The notes beneath the pieces were generated by a model. That model was not told the DNA's origin and ran no database searches. It worked only from the letters and a program-made list of their open reading frames with translations. A program made the translations under genes and the position numbers. Shown one piece after another: positions 21,440-33,996 of a DNA stretch of 64,000 nucleotides. Each line of letters starts with the position of its first letter. Position 1 is the first letter of the stretch. Source of the DNA: Suillus spraguei. Lineage: Eukaryota; Basidiomycota; Agaricomycetes; Boletales; Suillaceae. The stretch spans positions 1 through 64,000 of the forward strand of contig JABCPU010000110.1 in assembly GCA_016800925.1 (NCBI GenBank), read 5' to 3'.

Positions 21440-22692
21440 ATCGCTCCGATATCCTGAAAAGGTATCATGATCATCCTACCGCGGACACCCCGGTAGATTC
21501 AAAACTGAAGAACTCGTAAACGGGAAGCCTGGTGGCCTGCTATGGGCTCTTATATTCGGAAATACGTTGAGGGTTGCGCCCTTTGTCAGCAAATGAAAGC
21601 GGATACTCATCCCGTTCGGCCCCCGCTCACGCCATTCCTTCGTCGGCTGTTCGCCCGTTCTCCCAAGTCTCTGTCGACCTTATCACTGACCTCCCTGTCT
21701 CTGGAGGCTTTGACAGTATCATGGTCGTGGTAGACCATGGCCTTACGAAGGGGGTAATTATTATCCCTTGTTTGAAAACTATCACGTCAGAAGGTGTGGC
21801 CAAGCTATTTTTAAACATGTGTACCGACGATTTGGACTCCATGACAAAGTTATCTCGGATCGAGGACCGCAATTCCTATCTCGCTTCTCAAAGGAACTTG
21901 CCCGACTTCTCGACTACGTCATCGCTCCATCCACGGCTTACCACCCGCAGACTGATGGTCAAACGGAAAGGCTAATCAAGAACTTGAACATACCTCGCAT
22001 TTATTGCGCAACAACCCCGAAGATTGGGTAGAACACTACCAATCGCCGAATTCGTCCACAACCACCGAAAACACGATGCAAGGAATGCATCACCCTTCTA
22101 TTTGATGATGGGATATGAACCACGCGCTATCCCTCATCTATCCCTGATTCATCCGTCCCCGCAGCAGAAGATCGAGTACGATCTCTGCAGAAGATAAGAG
22201 AAGAAGCAATCGCCTGTCACAACATTGCTATGCAGACAATGGCCGAACGATCCCGAGGAGATAAGTACATCCCATGGAAGATCGAGATAAGGTTTGGCTA
22301 TCCGCCGCTAATCTTAGACTTAAACTCCCATCAAGGAAATGGCACCGAAACGATACGGACCTTTCCCGATCATCGAGTCTTATCACCCATCACGTTCACA
22401 CTCAAGCTCCTCCGCAATGGAAGATTCACCCTACGTTCCATGCTTCTGTCTTATCATCCTATAGCGAAACAGACGTACACGGACCGAATTCCCTGAACCC
22501 CCACCTGATATCATCGAAGAGAAGAAGAATATGAAATCGAAGCAATTCTTTCCACAAAGGAACCGGCAATCGCCGACGTTATCTGTTTCCTGGAAAGGAT
22601 ATCCATCGGGAGATAACGAATGGCTCCCAGAAAAGAACTTGAAGAACTCCGCTCGAATCTGAATGCTTATAAGAAGCAACACGCCCTCTGAT
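21440..22692 (+). pseudogene. Integrase with chromodomain, gypsy copy 2
   Basis: The zinc-binding part has [14 protein letters not shown] (about 21550-21595). The catalytic core has D-L-I-T-D-L-P (about 21675) and [20 protein letters not shown] (about 21850-21910), then the Glu block [11 protein letters not shown]. The chromodomain is recognisable in fragments at 22520-22690, ending in NEWLPEKNLKN. The indel density here is the highest in the element. Confidence 0.78.
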
Positions 22693-22744
22693 TATCTTCA
22701 GTCAATCAACCGCATCAGCACTTGATCACTACAACCACATTGAA

Positions 22745-24172
22745 ATGTCTTTCCCCACTGCTTACATTACACCCGTCGTCGCTGCCACCAATGACTCGAC
22801 TCTGAAACTGAACATACGGAACCCTCACCACTGAAATCGATAACTCCTCTTACATCGAAGCCGCCATTCTCTGCGAGGGACATGCCCTCGAAATCGAAAG
22901 AATCCTTACTGAAAGAGGCGCCTTCCCTGCTCTCCTCATCGTCAACATCATTCGTATGCAGCCCTCATTGAAGCCACTGCCAAGAAACAACGGAAATTAC
23001 TCTCCGTCACCGCTTCCTTCATCTTCAAAAACGCATTCGTGCTTACGCTATGTTGCTTCTTCCCGATTCCTTTAAGAATGATGTTGAAGAAGCTATTCAC
23101 ATCATTGCCGAGCGTCGAGCAGGTGTTGCTCGACCTCCCTCTCCGCAGGAAGATACGCCACTTCCTATCCCAGCACCCTCTTCTTCACGCGCTTATTCTA
23201 GTCTTGACGCCTTTACTGGCTTATACACTGCTGTCCAAGAGATCGGACAACTTACAACAAGTCGTCGAAACCATCCACAGTCAGTCGCTGAAACAAGACA
23301 GCTAGAAACTTAGTGGAAGAAGCTATTACCGATCTACAGCAACCAAAGTAACCTTGCCTCTCCACGAACCCCATCTCCATTCAACGACCAACCTCACCGC
23401 CCCCATTACAGTCTCTCATGACCACCCGCATGGCTATATGAACCATGCACAGAAACCAGTGAAGCCGCAAACTATTAGGATCTCCCCACTGAGTTGGTAA
23501 CACTAGGTCCTCGACTCGCGACCTCATATACACCCTCCTATGTCTATCCATCGTCATTCGTCCTATGGACCCATTTCACCAGTCTTAGTAAAAGATTTCG
23601 GCATCACTTCCCCTCTTCTTCCACCGAACTTCTTGCAGCTGCTGAACGTGAGTCACCCCAGATCTCCCCGAATCAGCATACACGTTGTCCTCCGCTCAAC
23701 AGGCCAACTTAAGCGGCAGAACACCCTTGCCTTAAAACGTATGACGAAGAAAAGGAAAGAAACGCGCCAGATCCACTAGTCCACCCATCATTCCCCATCT
23801 CCCTTACGCAAAGTCTCTTCTAACCCTGACGAAACATGAAATGCCGCGTCTGTGGATTCTAGGACATCGTCAAAAGAACTGTGCGGAATATCAGTGCAAG
23901 GTTTGCAGATATTGGTCGCCCACTCATTTATCCCTCTACTGCCCCAACCGAGTTGGGCCTCCTCCCTTCGAGTAACTTGGAAAGATGAGGGATTTTACGA
24001 GCACTTCGTGCTTGGGAAAAGCACTTGACGATGAACGTATTCAGCAGAGAAAAGAAGGACTCTAAACGACGCGCTGGTTTGGAGAAGCTAAGTACATGAT
24101 GAGTGGGTCCTTTGCTGACGAAGACTACGAATGGAGCGATGACCCCGTTTACTATGCGAATCAAGATGAGTA
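22745..24172 (+). pseudogene. ORF3 (zinc-knuckle protein), gypsy copy 2
   Basis: Starts at an ATG encoding MSFPTAYITPVVAAT, just after the end of the chromodomain. The knuckle region is at about 23837-23950 and the acidic tail ends with a TAA at 24172. Many 1-bp deletions break the frame, yet the coding order matches copy 3. The start downstream of pol supports a separate ORF rather than a Pol extension. Confidence 0.7.
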
Positions 24173-24204
24173 AAGTCGGTGACTTTACGTGTAAAAGGGG
24201 GTAA

Positions 24205-24678
24205 TGTTACAATCGTATGTGCCCCTATTCATTTTCTTTTTCTTTACCTTGTATTTACGTAACATGACTGTGACTCATATGCTCAACGCATCTGTACTAT
24301 AGTTGCCTTCCTTCTTTGGATACGCACTTACATTCTCACACCTCTCTTGGTCCTGTGCGCACATATTGGCCTATTTAAGCACAGTGTACTTGTAGTAGAT
24401 TCCCTACTTTAAATCTTACTGGGTTTTACCTGGAATCCCCTTCGCTTAGGTCTCCAACCTAAGTCGTCTTGAATCGTCTCTAAGTCTAAGCACTCCTTAG
24501 CCTTAGTCTCTATTCTCGCGGATACCTCTTGGACTTATCCTTGAGGCTGAACCCTTGATCGTACTCGGAACGCGTTCCTTGTACTTTCACCTTGTCCTCT
24601 TCTGGACATTGTAAGAACTCCCAGCAGACCGTCTGTGTCTTTTCACTGTCGCTGGTGACGCCACCCCAGTTCATAACA
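24205..24678 (+). repeat. 3' LTR of gypsy copy 2
   Basis: 474 bp; ends GTTCATAACA, where the 5' LTR has GTTCGTAACA (a CpG change at the terminus). Directly preceded by a polypurine tract AAAAGGGGGTAA. Confidence 0.9.
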
Positions 24679-24739
24679 CATATTGGCACTGGCCTTGAAA
24701 CCCTACCTTTTAGCACTTGTCTGACGTCTATAGGAGTTA

Positions 24740-27015
24740 TTACTTGTCCATGGCCATCTTTACCCCTTTAGCATTGCTGGCAGCATCCCACGCTTACCAC
24801 ACACTGTCCCAACTGCTGCACCACATTTCATGTACGGATGTCCTTCCATGTCCTTGCTGCATCCACATAGCTCCATTTGGTGCGTAGTTTGTACATGGCC
24901 GTTTATCACTGATTCCATGGCAAGTCTTATTACATGTTTGCCTCATGCCACAGCTGCCTCATGCTACGTTTACATACAGCAGTTACTGCACTCAAGCACT
25001 ACTGATTTTGCCTAAAGCATTCTGAGTACATATGATTTAGGATATAAGCACTGCGTAGCCCACACGATACAGTACCTTATTTTTCACTGTACTATAGCTC
25101 AGGATTAGTGTCTAGCTCTGGATCTACCCAGTAGTAGACTTAGTCTTTAAAGTTCTTTACCACTCGTTGATCGATTTCGCTCGTTCACTGTTACTGCTGG
25201 CACACCGCTAGATTCTTGACCCCTATTCTGACTGAACTTCATGCTCACCACTACTTTACCACTGAAAGTACCACAGTTTTCTTTGCACTGCTCGCAACCA
25301 TACCGCTACCGCTGATATTATCGCTCATCAGCGCTTGCTCAACGACACTGTTACTGACATTGTTTCAACGGCACTAGTAGTGCTACTTACCATGCTAGTT
25401 CCTGCAACATCACCACTAGCTGCGGCAGCTTACCGTTGACTACGACGCTACATCTGCTCACTGGTTTGACTTGAATTAAACTATACTAACAGGCATCTCC
25501 CTTTAGGGTCGAACACTCTTGTTTGACAAGTGAAGCAGACTAGACAGAGCGCAAGACCACATATACTAACTTAGGAGGTAGTTTTACTAGAGCCCAGGTT
25601 AGGTTGTATCTTTACATCAGCTGGTCTAAAGGTTTAGACCTACACACTGGCCAGCCTTATTTCTACACGTAGATGTAAACTGCCAGTGCACTAGGTCTGG
25701 CTAGTCCACTAGTTTTAGATCTGGCTACTGCACTAGCTTTAGAACCTACACACCAGCCAGCCTTGCTTCTACATGAGTAGATGCAACTGGCCAGTTCAAA
25801 GGTTGAGATGTACTAGCTGGCCAGCCTTATTTCTTTAGGTCAGTCTATAAGCTGGCCAGCCTTGCTTCAGGCCAGTTTGGCATCTACCTATGCAGAAATA
25901 AGGCTGGCTGGTGTGTAGGTCTCAACCTTTGAACCAGCCAGGTGCATCTACTCATGTAGAAGGAAGGCTGGCCGGCTTGTGGTCTGAGCCTAGTGCACTG
26001 GCCAGTCTGCAACTGCCTATGTAGCAGCAAGGCTGGCCAGTGTAAAGATACAACCTAACCTGGGCTGTAGATAAACTACCTCCTAAGTTAGTGTTAGTAT
26101 GTGAGTCTTGTGCTCCGTCTAGTCTGCTTCACTTGTGAAGAACAAAAATGTTCAACCCTAAAGGGGATGCCTGTTAGTATAGTCTAATCCAAGTCAAGCC
26201 AGTGAGCAAATGTAGTGTTGTGGTCAGTGGTAAGATGCCGCGGTTAGCGAAGATGCTGCTGTAAAGATACAACTAGCCTGGGCTGTAGATAAACCACTGC
26301 TAAACTAGTATGTGAGTCTTGCGCTAAGTTGCCATGGTCAGCAATGATACCGCCGGAACTAGCATCGTGTGTAGCGGTGCTACCGTGGTCGAGATATGGT
26401 CAGTAACAGTTGCATCGAGTGATAATATCAGTGGTAACGGTAAAGCTGCGAGTGGTGTGAAGAAACAGTAAAGAAAGCCGCAGTACTTCCAGCGGTAAAG
26501 CAGCGGTGCGTGAGAAGTTTAGTCAAAATAAGAGTCAAAAGTGTAGCAGTATGCCAGTGGTAATGGAGAACGAGCGTGATGGATTAATGAGCGATAAGAA
26601 AACTTTAAAGACTATGTCCACTACTGGGTAGATCCAGAGCTAGACAATAATTCCTGACCTATAGTACATGCAATGGTGTAAATAAGGTACTTGTATCATG
26701 CGGGGTACGCGGTGCTTATATCCTAAATTGTATGTACTCGGAATACTCTAGGCGAGATCAGTAGTGCTGGAGTGTAGTAACCACTGTAAGTAAACATAGT
26801 GTGAGGTGCTGCGGCACGAGGCAACATGTAATAAGGCTTGCTGTGGAATCAGTGATAACAAACATTAAAACAAACAACGCACCAAATGGAGCTATGCAGA
26901 TGCGGCAAGGACATGGGAGACATCAGTACATGGAATGTGGTGCGGCAGTCGGTATGGTGTCGCGTAAGCGTGGGATGCTGCCGGTAATGCTAAATGGTAA
27001 GATGGCCATGCATAG
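24740..27015. repeat. Long imperfect palindrome (foldback-like inverted repeat), arms about 1.1 kb
   Basis: The left arm begins near CATGGCCATCTTTACC (about 24748) and GCAGCATCCCACGCTTAC (about 24781). The same text is found in reverse complement at about 26960-27010. Matching continues inward through CTAGCTCTGGATCTACCCAG (about 25110 and reverse near 26630) and CTAAGTTAGTATATG-type segments (about 25565 and 26090) to a GGCCAGCC-rich centre near 25870. No coding potential in the arms. The left arm is abutted by gypsy copy 2. Confidence 0.8.
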
Positions 27016-28290
27016 AGGGAAAAGTAAAAGTACCGGAATGTGCGAAGAGTCCTTTTTAACATGTGCGTGAATGGCCGGAATACATAGTGAGAACGGTAGC
27101 GAGATAGAGATATTTAGCTAAGAGGCACGCAGCAAGCAAGCGGCATCACGGAAGGTAAGTCAAGTCTTGCCGTAGCTTTAAGTAACGGCAGAAACGAATA
27201 TGCTACGCACAATGGATCTTAGACGGAAATGGAATGGACAGGAGGACATTGTAGCGAGATTCGGTAAGGGGGCAAGGATCCATGGAGCGAAAATGGTACC
27301 GGCGAAGCGAAAAGGGGTAATGCTCGCTATAGGGGTTTTCTCGTAGCTGCTGTAGACGGTAATGAGACACTTGTCTAAAACAGCACTTTCATGGTCAGAT
27401 GACTTTGTTTGCTACAGCGTAGTTACCTTGCTTCTGCCATTACTCAACCTACAGCAGATTTACCTTACATTCTCAAGGGGCCGCTGCAACACTGTGCACC
27501 TCTTTATTAAAGTAACCTGTTTATTTTCTTTCTTGCTACTGGACTCGCATAGCTATCTTGTATGTGCTTGCATATTAAAAAGGACTGAACATACATACCA
27601 TTACTTTTACTTCCCGTTACATTCCTTCACTAGGACTTAGTATCTGAAACGCTCACTAGTTGCAATCCATTTGCTTTTGAACTCTCCTCTGTTTGAACAT
27701 TGCTCTTAGATTTTAACTGCCGGTAACTTTACCCGCTTGAAGTACCGCACAACTTTGACTTCGCTACTCGTAACTGGACTGTGGCAGTGATCTCGCTGGT
27801 CATTTTCTCTCTCTTTCTGTGTTCTAGCTCATATGGAGTTGCGGCTACCGCTACCGCACTGCCAGTGGTAATAACATTTTGTCTTGCTCAAGTAACTTTG
27901 TTCTTGCTCTTGCTAGCTAACCGTTTGCAGCTATCCTTACCCCGCGTGTACCGCTGACACTGCGCTAGTACCGCCACTAACCTCGGAAGTCGGAATTTCT
28001 CGTTTCCTTATTAGTATTTCCTTGTTTCCTTTGCACTAACATAGAAGGAATTGCTTATATTTGCAGTCCTCTTGGGTCAAATATCTCACTCGCACCTTCA
28101 GTAGGATTAACACTGCGCTCATACTTAGGCCAGTGCTAGTTTCTTTGTTTCACCAGCTTGGGCTAAGTGATATATACAATCATAATGGCCAACGGTGTAC
28201 CTACAATGTAAAAACCACCCAGCTGGTCCTATACCTTGGCCTCATTACTATCCTGGCCAGATGCAGATTGTATGTGTAGAGTTATGCTAG
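27016..28290. other. No gene recognised
   Basis: Relatively CpG-rich sequence with many CGG/CCG trinucleotides (for example around 27100-27300 and 27840-27980). An open frame at 27362-27640 has two hydrophobic stretches but no family signature. Confidence 0.4.
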
Positions 28291-28690
28291 CCAGGCCATG
28301 TGATGGATATACACATACTGCAGTCACTTTATGCCTGTATAATACATACAGCCGAGGTTGAAATATCCCTGTTCTACACAGGCCAGCTGATGTGGGCCCA
28401 TCAATGTATTGTTGTGTTTAAATACAGGTGGGCCGATGTCAAGTGTATATGTGATACCAACAGTGGGCCCATAGTATGTGGTATAGTAGATAAGTGTACA
28501 CTTTCCTATTGCCTTTGGTAGGTATTTTATGGTAGGTAGTGTATCAAACATGTACCTGATATGAACAGGTGGGCCTATCACAAGTGTATATCTGATACCA
28601 ACAAGTGGGCCAGTTGAAATGTGTATGTGATACCAACAGTGGGCCCATAGGATGTAGTATAGTGGATAAGTTTACACTTTCTATTGACAT
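28290..28690. repeat. Direct repeats with GTGGGCCCA motifs upstream of KDZ-1
   Basis: The block GATACCAACAGTGGGCCCAT followed by TAGTATAGTRGATAAGT occurs at about 28453 and again at about 28632. Other GTGGGCC units lie in between. GGGCCC palindromes also dominate the array at 51500-52310, on the far side of KDZ-2. Confidence 0.6.
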
Positions 28691-31600
28691 TGGTAGGTGG
28701 TGTATGTTTTAAACAACGCATCCAGACAACAACACCACTACTTTGGTACATGGTCAAGTCAAAGCCAAAAGCCTGGAGTCCTCCAAAGACATCCTCTTTG
28801 CTTAGATGGGAGGACAAAAGAACTTCTTCAGGAGATACAGGACAATCTGTCAAAGTTCAATGTTGCAATAGAACACCTTCAGTTCATTCATCCCCCAGGA
28901 AATCGCCTACCAAGCAGTATAAACGTCAGTGAATTCAACTTGGAGCCTTGTCAGCTTCGCAAGTCCATGGCAAGCTCATCATTCACTTGCCTGGTCTCAT
29001 TTACTGACACTGAGTATCAAGAGTCAAAATGACTATCTATCTGAGTGGCAGTACAGACCAAGGACTACTTGGACTTGCTCTGTCTGTCCAAAGGATGGAG
29101 TCTACAGATGTCACAGCTGTATGGGTGAGCTGCTCTTCTGCACTCATTGCTGCAGGACGGTTCACCACCTCATGCCTTTCCATTTGATCAGTCAATGGAC
29201 TGGGGATTCTTCAAGGACACTTCTTTGATCAAGATCAGGCTGGAAATCCACCTTGGTCACCAGGGAGTGCCTTGTCCCAAAGCAACTGAAGAGTGGTACA
29301 ACACAGATGATGAAGGAGAGTATTTCACCAAAGGCCCATAGGTACCTTTGGTCAATGATCTTGGATGATGATGGTGGTGGATACATTGGGGCTCCACTCC
29401 TTAATGATCATATTCTGTCAATGTGCCAACTCTCTGAGTCCTGACATGCAACTATTCAAAACAGGTCTCTTCCCGGCATCTTCACTTCCCCAAAGACAGC
29501 ATTCACATTTGCAGTGCTGGATGACTTCCTGTTGGATAACCTGGAATGTGGGACTTCGGCGATGAACTACTACAGTAAATTAAGGAGAATCACATCCAGC
29601 ATGTTTCCTTATCTAGTTCCTGTGAGTGCTGTGGATGTCCTTCTACAATGGCCAAAGGATTGATATAGGGAATTGATGAGGGTGGACAGGCAGTGGAGAC
29701 AGCTGAAGCAGCTCAAGTGGCATGGGTTCAGTTATGAGAAGTGAAAGCCAAAGGCAGGGGAGCTTGCTCTGTTCTGTCTGCAGTCTGCAGCCTGGGGTAG
29801 ATGTCAATTTGGCAGAAAAGAATGCGGCTGATCCTGCCATGGCTGAATTTAAGATCCTTGGTGATGGATGGCAATTTCAAGGCCAAGCATATGTTTCCAG
29901 CAAATCGACCGACAAGGTAGCATTGACCAATGGCTGTTACAATTGTACATGCCCCTATTCATTTTCCTCTCATCTTTACCTTGTATATTATGTAACACAC
30001 ATCTCGACTCGTATTCTCAATGCATCTGTACTATAGTCGCCTTCCATCTTTGGATATGCACTTGCATTCTCACATCTCTCTTGGTCCATGCGCACATATT
30101 GGCTTATTTAAGCACGCTGTATTACACTTGTGTACTTTACTTTAATCTTACTGTCTCCAACCTAAGTTGTCTAAATTGTTTCTAAGTCTAAGCCACTCCT
30201 TAGCCTTAGTCATTATTCCTGATTGTCTTTGAGTCGCAACTCTTTGACTTGAACCTGTACTCGGAACCCTCCGTGTACTCTCATCCTCATTTTCTTTTGA
30301 ACATAGTAGAACTTCCCAGCAGACCGGCTGTGTCTTTTCACTGTCGCTGGTGACACCATCCCAGTTCGTAACAATGGCCTTGGCTTTATGGTTGGTGATG
30401 CATGGTACAAAATGCATCTCACAGAGGCAAAGGATATTGTAAATTTGTCTGACTGCAACAATCACCCAGTGGTCAACCAGGCAAATGCTTCACATGACAA
30501 GCTGGAAGCCATGGGATAGGTGGGTGTGCTTATGCTAGACACAGCTGTTTTGTCCCACATTCGATGGTGGACTTTCAGAAGGGGGAAAGGTTCGCCGACC
30601 ATATTGTAACTTGCTTGATATGAACTGATTCTTTGGTCGGCAAAGGCAGATGAACATGGACTACACACTGTGTCCAAGCTCTGGGGTACAAGGCCAATGG
30701 AATTGACCAGGCATTGACTTTCTATGACATCAATTGTCAATACCACGAGCATCTCCACCAGCGGGTTGATGGGTCACCTTATCTCGACCTTCCATGGGGC
30801 ATGGAGGTTATCCCTGGCATTGGGCTCTGGCATGTCCACAGCTGTCAAGACAATTCTATGTATGGTATGCATCAAACTTCATCACTGGTGCTGCCAGGAT
30901 CGATGGTGAAATTATGGAGACTCTGTGGGCACCCTTAAACATTATATCACCATTGGCGAGGGGAATGTCAACCCCCCACTGAAAGGAATGTTTGGATTTT
31001 CAAATGAATGACTGCAATTTTATGAAGATGATGCACATCAGTGAGCTATGTCATTTGACTGATATCACAAATTCACATTCATTCAGGTAAGTTCCTCTGC
31101 CAAAAATTCAAGGAAGCTGTGCAGGGAGTCTGAGATAGCCAATATGCATTTGACCAATTGAGCAAGACCACTGATGATGATACTCTTATCAAATGGGAAG
31201 TAGATGCTGCTGCAGCTCAGGATGACCGCCTCCATAATCCCAGCGTCATGGACATATATGAAGTTCAATTGACTAAAGGTCTGTGGCAATAGAATAACCA
31301 TTACTATATGCTCATGGATTGGCAAAGCACTGACAAGGAAACAACAAGAGTTGCACTTGTTGAACCATCAGCCAAGATGGCCTGCCAGTAAGATACATTG
31401 TGGTGCTGCAACATGGCTAGTATCTGGAATAAACTGGAGGAGGCGCAAGTTGCCCTCCTGATTGATGCAAATAAACTGGGAAACAGCTGACTGATGCTGA
31501 GAAGCTAGCAGTAGCTCAGCACCAAGACAGACTGCAAGGTAAAATTGATGAATTTGTCAGGGTGGCAGTGACATTTCTCGGCGATCAATTAGACAGCTAT

Positions 31601-31965
31601 GACCAGTTGGACCTCATGATCATGATGTTGGATACTGCAGATTTAGATTATGCAGGGTCATCATCTGATGATCTTGATTGGCCAGATGACGAAGACTGAT
31701 ATGACATGCTGGTCAAGTTTCAATCCCAAGACCATGGTAATTTCACTGCCCTCCAACATTGGTATTGAAAGATGTGCCAAGTGGGGCGTCGCCGACCTGG
31801 TACTGCAAGAAATATTATTGAGAGAAGGTCAAGCAAATGATGCATTGGCATGCCATCAGGGTTAACATAGCTGACAAGGCTGTTCTCTTTCGCACCACAG
31901 TTTGGTTGGCAAAGTCACAAGCTCGGTCAACCAGGGCATGGGCCCGGGTGCACTCGGTGGACCAA
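28690..31965 (+). pseudogene. KDZ-superfamily transposase, copy 1 (decayed, truncated)
   Basis: A Cys-rich N-terminal cluster of the CxC2 type that precedes fungal KDZ transposases lies at about 29076-29150 (CSVCPKDGVYRCHSC... then CTHCC and HLMPFHLISQW). Further blocks are FAVLDDFLLDN (about 29510), MNYYSKLRR, ELMRVDRQWRQLKQLKWHG (about 29670), then, after a solo LTR, NNHPVVNQAN (about 30460), YDINCQYHEH (about 30722) and IDGEIMETLWAPLNIIS (about 30900). Stops and frameshifts are frequent; one is D-R-Y to D-stop-Y (CGA to TGA) near 29662, by comparison with KDZ-2. The gene ends abruptly where gypsy copy 3 inserted. Confidence 0.85.
29935..30373 (+). mobile_element. Solo LTR of the gypsy family inside KDZ-1
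   Basis: 439 bp with TGTTAC...GTAACA ends and the duplication ATGGC on both sides (29930-29934, 30374-30378). It splits the transposase exactly in the stretch that KDZ-2 reads as SDGLGFMV. Shorter and more diverged than the other LTRs, so probably the oldest gypsy insertion here. It arose by recombination between the two LTRs of a full element. Confidence 0.9.
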
Positions 31966-32440
31966 TGTTTACGAACTGGGGTGGCGTCACCAGCGACAGT
32001 GAAAAGACACAGGCGGTCTGCTGGGAGTTCTTACAATGTTCAAAAGAGAACAAGGTGAAAGTACAAGGAACGGTTCAGAGTACGATCAAAGGTTCAGCCT
32101 CAAAGACAAGTCTAAGAGGTATCCACGAGAATAGAGACTAAGGCTAAGGAATGCTTAGACTTAGAGACGATTCAAGATGACTTAGGTTGGAGACCTAAGC
32201 GAAGGAGATTCCAGGTAAAACCCAGTAAGATTAAAGTAGGGAATCTACTACAAGTACACTGTGCTTAAATAGGCCAATATGTGCGCACAGACCAAGAAGG
32301 GTGTGAGAATGTATGTGCGTATCCAAAGAAGGAAGGCAACTATAGTACAGATGCGTTGAGCATATGAGTCAGAGTCATGTTATGTAATATACACGGTAAA
32401 TGAGGTAAGAAAATGAATAGGGGTACGTACGATTGTAACA
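31966..32440 (-). repeat. 3' LTR of gypsy copy 3
   Basis: 475 bp; the outer end reads TGTTTACGAACTGG with one extra T compared with the family. Confidence 0.88.
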
Positions 32441-32471
32441 TTACCCCTTTTTACGCGTAAAGTCACCGACT

Positions 32472-33940
32472 TTACTCACTTTGATTCGCATAGTAAATGG
32501 GGTCATCGCTAAACTCATAGTCTTCATCAGCAAACGACCCACTCATCATATACTTGGCTTCTTCAAGACCAGCGCGATGCTTAGAGTCCTTCCTCTTTTC
32601 TTTCCGAATATGTTCTTTCGTCAAGCTGCTTCTCGCAGGTACGAAGTGCGTCATAGAATCCTTCATCCTTCCAGGTAAGGTCGAAGGGAGGAGGTCCGAC
32701 TCGATGAGGACAATAAAGAGATAAATGAGTGGGCGACCAGTATCTGCAAATCTTGCACTGATATTCTGCGCAATTCTTCTGACGGTGGCCTAGCAAGCCA
32801 CAGATTCGGCACTTCATATTCTCATCAGGATTGGAATGAACTGCGCGCAAGGGGGATGGAGAGATGATGGGTGTGGGACTGGTGGATCTGGCGCGCTTCT
32901 TTCCCTTGTTCTTCCTCATACATTTTAAGGCAAGGGTGTTGGTTCGCTTAAGTTGCGCCTGCTGGGTGGAGGATAATGTGTATGCTGACGCAGGAAGGTC
33001 CGGAGTAATTGCTCGTTCAGCAATCGCGAGAAGTTCGGCGGAGGAGGAAGAGAGGTGGTGCCGAAATCTTTTACTAGGACTGGTGAAACGGGGTCCATAG
33101 GACCAAACGACGATGGGATAGACATAGGGGGGTGTATATGAAGGTCGCGGAGTCGAGGACCTAATGTTACCAGTTCAGTGGTAGAGATTCCTAATAATTT
33201 CGCAGCTTCGACCTGTTCTTCTGTGCATGGTTCATACAGCCATGCGGGATGGTCATAAGAGACGGTAATGGGGGGTGGTGAGGTTGGTCGTTGAATCGGG
33301 GATGGGGTTCGTGGAGATGCAAGGTTGCTTTGCGTCTGCTGCAGATCGGTAATAGTTTCTTCCACTAGGTTTTTGGCTGCTCTTGTTTCAGCGACCGACC
33401 GTTGAATGGTTTCGACGACTTGGTTTGTAAGTTGTCCGATCTCTTGGACAGCAGTGTATAAGCCAGTAAAGGCATCAAGACTAGTATAAGCGCGTGAAGA
33501 AGAGGGTGCTGGGATAGGAAGTGGCGTATCTTCCTGCGGAGAGGGAGGTCGAGCAACACCTGCTCGACGCTCGGCAATGATGTGAATAGCTTCTTCAACA
33601 TCATTCTTAAAGGAATCGGGAAGAAGCAACATAGCGTAAGCACGAATGCGTTTTTGAAGATGAAGGAAGCGGTGGCGGAGAGTAATTTCCGTTGTTTCTT
33701 TGGCAGTGGCTTCAATGAGGGCTGCGATACGAATGTTGTTGACGATGAGGAGGGCAGGGAAGGCGCCTCTTTCAGTAAGGATTCTTTCGATTTCGAGGGC
33801 ATGTCCCTCGCAGAGAATAGCGGCTTCGATGTAAGAGGAGTTATCGATTTCAGCAGTAAGGGTTCCGTATCGTTCAGTTTCAGAGTCGGAGTCATGGTGG
33901 CAGCGACGACAGGTGTAATGTAAGCAGTGGGGAAAGACAT
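32472..33940 (-). pseudogene. ORF3 (zinc-knuckle protein), gypsy copy 3, best copy
   Basis: The largest open piece (32925-34025, 366 codons) shows the architecture. After a short acidic N-terminus (DSDSETE) comes a long helical region with NNIRIAALIEATAKETTE, FKNDVEEAIHIIAERRAGV and VQEIGQLTNQVVETIQ, then the Pro-rich linker TPSPIQRPTSPPP, then HPAWLYEPCTEEQVEAAKLL. The C-terminal part (32581-32919, then 32472-32666) carries the knuckle CRICGLLGHRQKNC and the second Cys/His cluster. One frameshift at about 32920 and one at about 32630 prevent full translation, giving about 470 residues if continuous. A downstream ATG (33940, MSFPTAY) is in another frame and matches the start used by copy 2. 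Confidence 0.75.
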
Positions 33941-33996
33941 TTCGAAGTGGTAGTTTAATCAGGTGCTTGACGCGAGTTTGATTTGACTGAAGAAAA

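Larger units (their letters stand above)
17124..24678 (+). mobile_element. Complete Ty3/gypsy chromodomain retrotransposon, copy 2
   Basis: A 7555-bp element flanked by the perfect duplication CATAT (17119-17123, 24679-24683). Same organisation and family as copy 1, on the plus strand. Gag is open, and the first part of RT is open for 320 codons. From about 20640 onward, single-base deletions relative to copy 3 become frequent while substitutions stay few. This pattern looks more like sequencing error than old decay. Confidence 0.94.
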
